From the NCBI GenBank assembly GCA_921293015.1, contig OV121081.1, forward strand, positions 56,507,877-56,571,876: DNA of 64,000 nt. Reading direction: 5' to 3'. Shown piece by piece: positions 46,201 to 61,259 of this stretch (position 1 is the stretch's first letter; each line of letters begins with the position of its first letter). Under the pieces are notes generated by a model. That model saw nothing but the letters and a program-made list of their open reading frames with translations. It had not been told where the DNA came from and searched no databases. A program made the translations under genes and the position numbers. The DNA is from Phorcus lineatus (taxonomy: Eukaryota; Mollusca; Gastropoda; Trochida; Trochidae).

Positions 46201-46589
46201 AAGGAGAGAACTTATTCATAAGTTTCTTATGTTTTTGCTCAAGATAAGTAGGTTTTAAAATTTAAATTTGGGTTCTGATTTATTGCTGTATGATCTATAA
46301 AACAATGATGCCGTTTTACTCTTGTGTTCCAAGTTACCATGTATCTATGTTTCTTTTAAATGTGTGACAGAAAAGTTACACTGGTAAGCATTATTTTAAC
46401 TACGTTAATATAACTTAGCAAGGCATGATTTTTATTACCACATTATTTTCATGAATATCAAGAAATACAGCCTTTCATATGTATATTCATTTAATTCTAT
46501 GGCAGCGGTACTCTGTATGAGACCGTCCTTGACATCACGTTATCACTGAAAGTAGCAAGAATCAGATGAGAATGGCAGGGCACCCTGAC

Positions 46590-46850
46590 AAGGATTTTCC
46601 TAAGCATGGCCTATACTTTCGCCAGCCCTAATAACTTGCTCAATTCTTTACTTATTTGCCCAACTTTTCTGTGTTTGACGACCATTCTGCTGCGACAGAT
46701 CTCGATTGTCCAATGAAAAATCATGTGAGAATGGTAACCTTTCGCCGAAGAGGGCGCTGCACTCAAAACACGAATTATGGCCAGTTGACAGCAAGTTTTG
46801 AATAAGCCAGTGACAAAAACTGGTGCAACTTAAAGTCATGCGGGGGAAGA
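46590..46850. repeat. Diverged interspersed repeat, copy 2
   Basis: Same order of blocks as 18635-18885 in the same orientation, e.g. GCATGGCCTAT, TTCGCCAGCCCTAAT, GAGGGCGCTGCACTCAAAAC and CACGAATTATGG. Confidence 0.7.
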
Positions 46851-47301
46851 TGCATGACAAGATGTGCAATAATGTATACATTTATACGCTAAAGTTACTT
46901 TCTTCCTGTTTTAAATAAGTAAATCGTGACATTAGTCACAAGATCCATTTGAGACATATACATACCCGTTCCTTACATCAGTGCTAAATGCGTGACACAT
47001 CTTCCGCAATTATCGCACGCCATTTACTCCCGTAATCGACAGTTTCACCATTTGGATTCATTGAACGAAATGTGAGATGACTGCAAATTTGTTTGAACTG
47101 CTCCATGAACGTACACTGCTTCTCTCGATAACAATGATGTCTTCCATACAGATACCCACACAGAAAAAGCTATATATTTGAGATGTCAGTTTCTTGGTTA
47201 AAGGAAAAAGAAATACCAACATTGTGTCAATAGTCTAGTGATATTCTCTATCACATCCGAAGTAACATTACATATATTTCCCTGACTTTACCCTAAACCT
47301 A
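46851..47301. other. Non-coding DNA
   Basis: Nothing recognised. Confidence 0.35.
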
Positions 47302-47612
47302 CACAGTTTCCTTGGCCTCCTATAAATCCAACTATATTTCATATAACACAGTTTCCTTGGCCTCCTATAAATCCAACTATATTTCATATAATTCTAAACT
47401 ATATTTTATATAAATCTAAACTAGATTTCATATAATTCTAAACTAAGTTTCATATAATTCTAAACTATATTTTATATAATTCTAAACTAGACTTTATATA
47501 AATCTAAACTAGATTTCATATAATTCTAAACTATATTTCCTATAATTCTAAAATAAATTTCATATAATTCTAAACTAGATTTTATATAATTCTAAAATAG
47601 ACTTAAATAAAT
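47302..47612 (+). repeat. AT-rich tandem repeats (45 bp x2, then 22 bp x about 10)
   Basis: A 45-bp unit starting CACAGTTTCCTTGGCCTCCT is present at 47302 and 47347. It runs into about ten imperfect copies of AATTCTAAACTAGATTTCAT + AT. The 22-bp unit resembles the end of the 45-bp unit, so the one may derive from the other. Confidence 0.9.
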
Positions 47613-52594
<4,982 letters not shown>

Positions 52595-52750
52595 CCACCA
52601 GTCGAGTGCCCGGGGGAGGTTAGAGGGGAGACACGATGAACGCTACCAGTGTCACCAGGACTACTTGACTCAAGAGACAGTACGTGACGAACCACCCCTT
52701 CTCCTGCCTCCCTCCTCGTGCCTATCACTACGCCCTCTGAGCCAATCATA
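52595..52750 (-). promoter_or_regulatory. GC-rich candidate promoter / first non-coding exon, minus strand
   Basis: Unusually GC-rich for this region. On the minus strand an inverted CCAAT box (ATGATTGGCTC, 52738-52748) is followed by G-rich sequence and, at 52595, an excellent donor CTGGTGG|gtaagtgctg. This pattern fits a 5' UTR exon of a minus-strand gene, possibly the one ending at 24984, across a very long intron. No coding frame is required. A plus-strand donor CGCTAG|gtaagg at about 52776 is an alternative reading. Confidence 0.3.
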
Positions 52751-55700
52751 GACACCCGCATATCGCGTGCCGCTAGGTAAGGACTGCCTCCTCAACTTCT
52801 TTCTGATTTGTACGTCACATGCAGAGAATAAAAATTGCACATATACGATATGCATGTTATCCCAGGAGCGACCCTGGGTGATACGTCAATGAATGTAAGA
52901 CGGGGTCGGAAAAGTATAGTTTCCTACCTTCGGGTTGACTGTGTATCCGTAGCTTGTGTCTGTACAACCACTTTAATCCGTGGGAAGGAACGCTAAGCAC
53001 ATGGGTTTAGTTATTGTCACGTCCCCATCCAATAACTTCAAGACTACCCAACACTCCATGTCAATTAGTTTAACTTTTATCATTTATGATTATTTTTACA
53101 GTAATGAATAGAAGAATAATGCTATTAATCAATTAAACAGGAGGCTTGGGTATATTGTGTACAAAACTAAAATGAAGAATTATTTCCATCTGGTCATATA
53201 TCTTAAGCATGGTTAAGAGGAAAACAATTTGAACTATAGATGGGTCTTGCTCAGCATTTTCAACTGAAGTTAATATTAACGAAATGTCCCCCCCCCCCCC
53301 CAAATAATAATAATCCGGATGTATTGCCCCTTTAAGGGGGACCATAATCTACAAGATCAGTCGGCTCAGAGATATATAGTCAGATTGGTTCAGTCCCCTG
53401 TCTGGAATGTCCCTAAATAGTTAACATAGGTAGCTGCTCGGTATTCATTGCAGTAGCTGGGTTGTGATCGGAATATTAACTATAACCTGTGAACAGGTCT
53501 GGAGAGGCTTCAAGAATATAACTGATTCCACGAATCAACTCCAAGTTGTTTATACACTTCTTCCGCATTGTATGGATTTTAACTTGACACGACTTCATAA
53601 CCACTTTCCTGATCTAGATTTATTTGTTTAAAATATTCCAATCTACTCGTTTGGTTTACATTAATCATGTATCTGATTCTAAATATTAAAATTATTAGAT
53701 GTCTTATTGAAAATGATGACGGTCTACATGGTCAGACCTGTTGGTCATACCTATTACCTATGAGAGTGACATGTTATTTTGAAGAATTGTTTTGAGTGTG
53801 AGAATGAAATCTACATGCGAAGTTTATTCTAAATATTGATGCACTGGGGCGTCTTTTTTTTAGAGATATATGATAATAAAAGGAACACATTCAACCTGTG
53901 TTGTAGTTTATTGTTCACATTTTAAAAAAAAGCAAAAGAGATTACTAAAGTTTGTTCTCTTAAATATTAAATAAACATTTTGTACGGTCCATTTTGCATG
54001 GTTCTAAACAGTTGAAAATAATGAATAACAAAATCATATCAAGTTGTGTCGTTAAATCAAAAGTATCACCTTTGTGAAGTCTTCGGTGACGTAAATATCA
54101 TTTGACATACTAGTAGTATTGGTGTTGATTGTCCTCGGAAATTGATATTGAATTGGAAATTGTTGATATTTTTCATAGCTTTTTCTCGGTATTCTTTTTT
54201 ATGTTATGTTTAAACACACTAGGGCACGCCAATATTTCGTTAACACAACGAATGCACAGATACTGCAAATCTCTCGATATTACTCACTATCCTCACTCAA
54301 GTGATCTACCTCGTAAGTTATTTAACAAATATTTACGTATTCAGGTAGTAAAGTGGATTTTTAAAGGCCGGAAGTATTTAATGTTACGTTACATTAATTC
54401 CGCATGAACTACGATATCGGAAATATTAAAATTTTGTTCATAACCAGAAAAGCGGAAACGGCAGCCGCTATAGTCAATCTAATAACATTGCTAATACTGT
54501 GTTATTAAATCGGTTAATTTACAACATTGTAAATTTTATTTTATAAAACATATTTCATGATTTGTTCTCATTTCAGAGTTTAGGTAAATTCAATAGCTGC
54601 ACACAATACTAGTTCAGCCGTTTCCAAGTGTCAATAATTTATCCGTTTTGTGCACAGCTAACAATAGATTTTTATATGTCCAAACCGACAGCGGCTGTCT
54701 TAACGTTTTCATTGTTGATTGTAGTTAAATTGTAAAGAATATTTGGTATTTCATTGCATCGATAGAAAGTTTAAGTGAATGCATATGTCCTCGTAAACCT
54801 TAAAATAGCCAATTTAAACCGTAAAAGCGTGCAATAGTGTCTTTAATGACCAGGGATCATGAGTGATTATGACAGCATGAATATTGTCATAAAGAAAATG
54901 AATTGGTATATTCGATTCACTCAATCGTTTCCTTTACAAGTTTCAGATATATTGCCGAATTCTTACGAATTCATTGTTATTCACTTGTGGATAAATACTC
55001 GCTTCAATTCACAACGTGAAAATCAAATATGACACTTCACAGTATATAGAACAATCCCAATGTATGCATGTATGCTTTCATTGCTGCTTTGGTAATTTGC
55101 AGCAGACGTTTGGGTGGTTGTAACATGAGCTACAAATTGTTATTTCACCATTCCTTATTTATTTTTGTAATGTCGTACTTCACATATGGATATGTATAAT
55201 CTATCATATAATAACGCCGCTACATTTGGTGACACATTTCAGACATTTTCTGGGTATATCGATTTCCCTAATTTCTAGAGAAACTTTTTCAAACAACGTG
55301 TTCCATCCGAACCTTGCATCCATCATTGTCACTACCATTAATATCTCCTAGATAAGCTCATGAGCAAAGGAAACCTATTACGTTTTGAAATCAAATGTTT
55401 GTAATTTATCAATATGGATGCTTACAGAAAACATCGTTAACAAAATGTGTCTAAACCATAAAAACATTGAAATTCTATATGATATTTATTTATTATTACT
55501 CAATTATCACGCATTTTAGATAAAATGCAGCAAACGTTTAGAATCACGTGACCATGGCACTTGACAGAAGGGTCAAATAACTGCATATAATACAAAATGA
55601 CTATCACCGTAATAAAAGAAACCACTTAGAAACCATTAAAAATCACACAATAAAAACGTGATTAACCTCTAAAAATTGACAAAATATTTCCATGGAGACC

Positions 55701-57726
55701 AGTCTCAGAAGATTCCCTATATTTCCTTCACTTCCATTGGCATTGTGTTTTTACAATATAGACAGGTTCGGGGAAAATTGGACATAACGTTTGAGCTTCA
55801 TAGTGATTGTAAAGCTTACAAGGCTTGTCACATTTTGAAATGCTGTTAGAGTCAAACCATACCCTCCAAACTGTGGACAAGTTTGATTCGTGTCTACCAT
55901 GAATACTGAAATGGCCATGTGATGACGTCATAGAACGTTTCCCATTTTAAAAGATAGTAATTTTTACGTTATTCACCAGTTTTACGCTTCAGATATTCCA
56001 AATTAGTGGGATTACAAAAAAAAACCACAACATTTTTTTTATCCTCTTATTTTGAATTTTTAACACTCTAATATATTGAATCGTAAAACTGGTTATGTCA
56101 GTCAAAATGTTCAGGGTTCAATGTTCTGTAGATTGTTTGTCTTCATAAAGTTACTTCATTTCAAATGTCTATCAGTTTCCGTTCTCTGAAAAGAGTCATG
56201 TGATTAGTTTCTTTTGCCAATGGGTGTATTTTGAATTATCTAAGCAATTTCATAGATAAACTTTTCATTTGACATGTATTGAAATGCATAAGCTCTCAGT
56301 GGTCAATAAACATTATCGTCGACAGTAGAGATAATTTACTAGAAGTTTCTGAAACTTTTTAGCTGAGTAAACCTCAATACAAGATTTTCGTTTGTTTGAG
56401 GTGCACTCCATGTGTATCACAAATTACAGTTTAGTTAACTATAATGTAAATTCTTTTCCTTTTTTTATCTTTATTGATTTTTTAGTTTCCTTTCCGTCCC
56501 TTTACTTGTATATTTATATATGAGAAATACGATTCTCAACATTTGCTTGAATTTATTTGAAACTTTCTGGATTACTTTGAATGATGATTGACAGATTGTA
56601 CATAACAGTCCCTAATGACAATGTACTCATACACATTTGAATCGCGATCATTTTACACTATTTGTTTATCAACACCATTATAAAGCGAAGCAATAATTCA
56701 TCTTATCCAGAGAATTCAATTTGTCTAGATAATTTTAAGTGTGTCTAAAAAGAAAACAATACGGAAAATGCCTATAAAAAGTTTGCCATATAATATGTAC
56801 ATACGTAACGTATGTAAGTAAATAGACTATAAATCAGATAAATAAGCAGGGTCCTCGTGCTTTAACTATAATAGTTCAGGGCAAAACTATACTTTATTAC
56901 AAAACACATTGGGGTAGAGCGAACTTTATTTCTTAAATAGATCTGCGTCGCTTTGTATTCCTTCAAATAAATACATAAACTAGACTTACCCTTATTTTAC
57001 TTTTAGTCATTTCATAATCGGTTGACAGCTCAATGTCTGTGAAGTTACGGATGACAGAGTTGTCGCCCTTCCATAAATGGGATCCAACAATTCATTAGAT
57101 GTATCATTAGGCAACATGTGTTTATCAAATTGAGACAATATTTTCTCCACCATTTCAATATGTTAAATGTAAATTGTCTACAGTTTCGGTAACATTTCCA
57201 ACAGTAAACGAGCTTAAATATCTACTGCGACATTTCCTCCAAACTAAAACACACTAATAGAATGTGACATCCATGTCCTTGCAAAGACGTGGTATTATTT
57301 CGTTTAGGCACTTGTTTAGATTTATATATGTATCATAATATGGTGCTAAATGATACAAGTTAGGTAACCTTGGTAACGCCAGTGAATGGGAGGGGGAATG
57401 GGGTGGTGTTACTAAAGCAGACATTACAACCCATATTAACTCATATTGTTCGCTTGTCCCGAATTCTAAGGTCTTGACACATCTTAGTCTCCAACCAACA
57501 AAAATAATAATTTCAAAATTTTAGATTTCTAGCACTGATGATTTCTTGAACTAAGACAAAAGAAGCTTTGAGGTTGGACACCCTGCCACGCCCATATTTG
57601 AAGGGTGTCAACAACAAAGTTACAAATTTGAGTCAGGAAGATGTTACTCTTAAAATTTCACCCTCTTATTTTTAAGATTTTTAAAGATCGTAGATATTTG
57701 AGGGCTTAGTAGGCATTTTATATCTA
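52751..57726. other. Non-coding stretch
   Basis: 5 kb AT-rich. A C-run lies near 53288-53301. No gene, RNA gene or clear repeat recognised. Confidence 0.35.
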
Positions 57727-58705
57727 CGAGGGTAAATAAAAAAGTTCGTAGCATAAACATGAAGTAACAATCCACTATTTCCAAATTATTTTGTTTTATT
57801 TCCAAAATGCATAGGGGTGAAAACTAGAAGATGAATGATGTTTAAAAGCGTGCAGTCATCAAGTATTTCTTCAGGAGAGGAATCTCTGTAAGGGAAATCC
57901 ATGAAGACAAATGCATTGTCGATACATTGGGTGATGACTCCCTTGCATACGCCAGGTCTGGTCGGCTAAGAACCTCCACCAATGATGTTTAAGTTGATGC
58001 GGTTCACGCCATGGTGCTTACAGACAGGCGTGTGGCCATTCAACACATAGTTAAGACACTGGGCACTAGTTTTGGGTCGGTATACACAACATTGACAGAT
58101 ATTCTTCACATGAGCAAGCTCTCTAAAGGATGGGTGCCAAGAATGTTAACTGATGACCAGAACAAAAATGCCTTTTGGCTCGATTCAGTGGAGTCAGGGA
58201 TAATTTCCTGAAAAGATTAGTGACCCAAGATGAGACGTGGGTACACGTCTTTGACCCTGAAACCAAAAACCATAGAAAGCAGTGAGAACATGCCAATTCC
58301 CAACCCCTTAAAAAGTTCAAGCAAGTTCCACTTGGCCTGGCTAATGAGTTGAAGCAATTAAGGCCAGCCATTAAGGCCAAGCGGCAAGGGAAGCTCTATG
58401 CAGGAGTGCTGCTCCTTCAGGACAATGCTCCCGTCCACACATCACATGTTGCTGTCACTGCAGAGACCGAATGTGGCTTTGAAATTCTTCAACATCCATC
58501 CTACTCCCCAGATTTGGCACCATCGGACTTCTTCCTCTTTCCCAATCTGAAGAACCATATACGTTGACGTGTTTTTGCTGGTGGCAACAGCGCTGGTCCA
58601 AATGTATTGATGTCAGTGGAGACTATTAAGAAAAAAATATGCAAATAGTCATACCTTTATTTTGTTTTCTATGTCATTCTACGAACCTTTTGATTTACCC
58701 TCTGA
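57727..58705 (+). mobile_element. mariner (DD34D) transposon, deleted and decayed
   Basis: About 980 bp. Left end CGAGGGTAAATAAAAAAGTT and right end (reverse-complemented) CAGAGGGTAAATCAAAAGGT form inverted repeats; TA precedes the left end, the right end is altered. Transposase on the plus strand starts at 57831 (RAVIKYF, VREIHED), then DRRVAI, KGWVPRMLTDDQN, first D in TQDETW, QDNAPVHTSHV and SPDLAPSDFFLFPNL with the D34D spacing. Two stops in the N-terminal part, a frame change near 58190, an internal deletion near 58325 and loss of part of the DNA-binding domain kill it. Its inverted repeats differ from the mariner at 8357, so it is a separate subfamily. Confidence 0.85.
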
Positions 58706-58918
58706 GAGGACCAGTAACTACGGATGACCAGGCATAACCTAATGTATATTTGGGAAAATTTGAAGAAATAAAATGCTCAAAAACCTGCTACTGCCACTTT
58801 GATATTGTAAAGCATTAATATTAGTCCCAAATGTACAAATTCGGATCACCTAGGAGGCACAGGGTACATCCCCTCAAAATTTCTACTTTAGGGTTGCATT
58901 AGAGGCGACGTATATAAT
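58706..58918. other. Non-coding DNA
   Basis: Nothing recognised. Confidence 0.3.
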
Positions 58919-59115
58919 GTGGAAAATTTTGCGGACCGGACGACGGATAACAGACGACGGACAATGGACTCCGGTCTCCGGACGACGGGCAAATGAGCTA
59001 TCAAAATACAGCCATTGGCTCTGTAGCTCATCAGTTGCAACAGGATCACCAGATTCATTTATTATAACCTCATCAGTTAAGAAGTCTGTACACAAGATGA
59101 AGGTTTCTAGGCATA
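58919..59115. repeat. Dispersed repeat, GACGACGGA class, copy
   Basis: Contains GGACGACGGATAACAGACGA and TCCGGACGACGGGCAAATGA, then CCATTGGCTCTGTAGCTCAT, and AGTCTGTACACAAGATGAAG + GTTTCTAGGC. The last block recurs at about 59826-59858. Confidence 0.5.
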
Positions 59116-59749
59116 TTCATCTGGATAAAAAGAAACGAAAAAATGATTTTATAGTACTGGTGGATACGCGTTTTGGCTATTATTTCGTGTCAAGAGTCCC
59201 AATTGAAGTTTTTCTCTAAATATTGGTTGACCAGCCTTTCCCTTACTTTTGTTTCTGTCGGTTTTTGTGAAAATCGCCTTAAGGAAAGAGTTTACATGAG
59301 AGAAAATCTAGTCATTATTGCACCTTGACATACTTTCGAAGTCAAGATGTAAATTTCTGATGCAAGGTATAATATGTAAATCAGCACGATCTCAACACGA
59401 TCTTATGAGATATTAAAATCACATGAACTAATTAGATACATTTACTTTTCTTCATTACATTTACTATCCAAATAGGTTGTTACAAAGTAGTATTCCTACG
59501 AGTTTATTCATGATTTTGATAGTCAATTACGAAGTTTTCTTGGTAACGCACGTGCACATGCATTTTCCCGTGTAAAATACGTTGCAGGCGTTTCTTTGCC
59601 CTCATTGATGATTATGACGTACGTTATAACACGTTTCTAACTGTGTGGCACATATGCCAAGTTTTGGACATTGGAATTATATACCTAGGTGAATTGATAG
59701 AAAAATAAACGCCTAAAATCATTTCATTAACATTTCCGTGAGTACTTAT
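59116..59749. other. Non-coding DNA
   Basis: AT-rich, nothing recognised. Confidence 0.35.
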
Positions 59750-60095
59750 AGGGTGTGGCCTCTCTGGTCCTTATTTTGGGTCATATTGTCAAGAAAACTA
59801 TAAATAACAATTCCCAACAGTTAATGAGTCTGTACACAAGGTTTTAGTTTTCTAGGCCCCGTGCTTCTGGAGATGGGAATACTCATTAGGTTTCAGGACA
59901 AGGCCCCTGTTGTCCTTATTTGGCCACAGAGTCACCAAATCTACAAATAAGAATCCCCGTCAGAGTTGGCACCCAAGATTTCAGATTTTCCTGATTTAAT
60001 TATGGAGAAGAATATAAAATTGTCAAAGGTTTATTGACGGACACCGGATAACATGCCATGGCATAGGCATTTCATGCCAGAAGAGCTTAAATGAA
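59750..60095. repeat. Dispersed repeat, GACGGACACCGG class, copy
   Basis: Carries GAGTCTGTACACAAGGTTTT + AGTTTTCTAGGC, shared with the copy at 59085, then a degenerate duplicate around CACCAAATCTACAAATAAGA, and ends with TTGACGGACACCGGATAACA + TGCCATGGCATAGG, an ending widespread in mollusc repeats (recognised from memory). Confidence 0.5.
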
Positions 60096-60488
60096 AATCC
60101 AATCGCGCCATATTGGGTTGTGTAGATAATTCTTAAAACTTATATAATGCACAGCTACACCTCGAAAGTTAGTTCACACAGTTGTGTATATTGGTTGTGG
60201 TACATGGCCCTGTGCCATAGTTGAAATGAACAAAATGGGTTTAAAGGGTTGATTCGCTGCACAACACTGAAACATGAGTTTGGGGACTTTTGGGGACTTG
60301 TGGTGCGACCCTGAGTAAGCGATTTCGTTTGCAGTGTGTTGCTGTCCGTCCAACAGTAGCGCCTGGCAAGCGATAGGTAGTGTTCTCTTATAAGCAAGTA
60401 TTCTGTAGTCGTTGACAAAGGATATGTTGCCCAGCGCTTTGAGCATGCAGTGTGCATGGATATTTGCTCTATACAAATGGACTATTAA
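60096..60488. other. Non-coding DNA
   Basis: Two overlapping minus-strand frames of about 100 codons (60155-60457, 60174-60476) are open but show no known domain. Probably chance or repeat-derived. Confidence 0.3.
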
Positions 60489-60552
60489 TATCTTAGTGCA
60501 GATAAAACATATCTTAGTGCAGATAAAACATATCTTAGTGCAGATAAAACAT
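60489..60552 (+). repeat. 21-bp tandem repeat, three copies
   Basis: ATCTTAGTGCAGATAAAACA + T repeated three times without change. Confidence 0.95.
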
Positions 60553-60639
60553 TGTTATGAAAGGCAGTAGAAACACTGCCAAAATATTTAAACACTCATT
60601 TTGTCATTTTTGTCTTGTGTCAAAAAATGCGAGAGATCA

Positions 60640-60875
60640 TTTCAATTTAGGTGAGGTGATGTGATGTCCGGTTTGACGCCGCTTTCGCGAGTATTTCACT
60701 TATAACAGTTGCTAGTATTACTGCAGGGAGAAAGCCAGCAACACTATTGTGTTTATGTACTGCCGTAAAACCTGCTTGAATTAGCAAACCATGTGTGGTC
60801 CTTGCAGGATTCGAACTCCAGACATTTTCATCCAAAGACAATTGCTCTAACAATTGTACCATCCCGCCCCCACTT
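60640..60875 (-). mobile_element. tRNA-derived SINE
   Basis: Minus strand: an A-box region ATGGTACAATTGTTAGAGCA (about 60842-60862) and B-box AGTTCGAATCC (60808-60818) with tRNA-like spacing, after GGGGCGGG. The 3' half does not pair with the start as an acceptor stem would, and an unrelated body follows to about 60640. This fits a SINE rather than a tRNA gene. 3' end uncertain. Confidence 0.5.
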
Positions 60876-61259
60876 CTATCTTAATTATGTATAAAATTTG
60901 TATGTGTACAATGTATAAAATCTATGAGAAACCATAGGAAGGCCAAACACTCCAAATTAAACGGCCTAGACACCCCTTATGTATTATTTTTGAATGTTCC
61001 AATGTTATGCAAGCCAATTAAAAGCAAGATTACAGTGCCAATCCCAATGAATTGGTTTTACTACCCTTACTGTAGAAATTTAACGGACTGAACCATGTTA
61101 TTTAGAATACTTGGAGAATAGGCACATTGATAAATGAAACCTTTTTTTTTTGTTCATTGTTACACTACATTACAAATGCCTATGTAAAATAAAATATTTA
61201 AGGACATACAACTCGATGCAAGTTTAATATCTTCTGACATGAGAAAACAGGTATTTTGT
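60876..61259. other. Non-coding DNA
   Basis: Nothing recognised. Confidence 0.3.

Noticed and set aside
60155-60476. Two overlapping frames of about 100 codons on the minus strand
   Set aside because: Two frames open together over the same DNA indicates stop-poor composition; no domain or splice context supports either.
60775-60875. A tRNA gene
   Set aside because: The start GGGCGGG has no partner at the expected acceptor position, and a repeat-like body follows.
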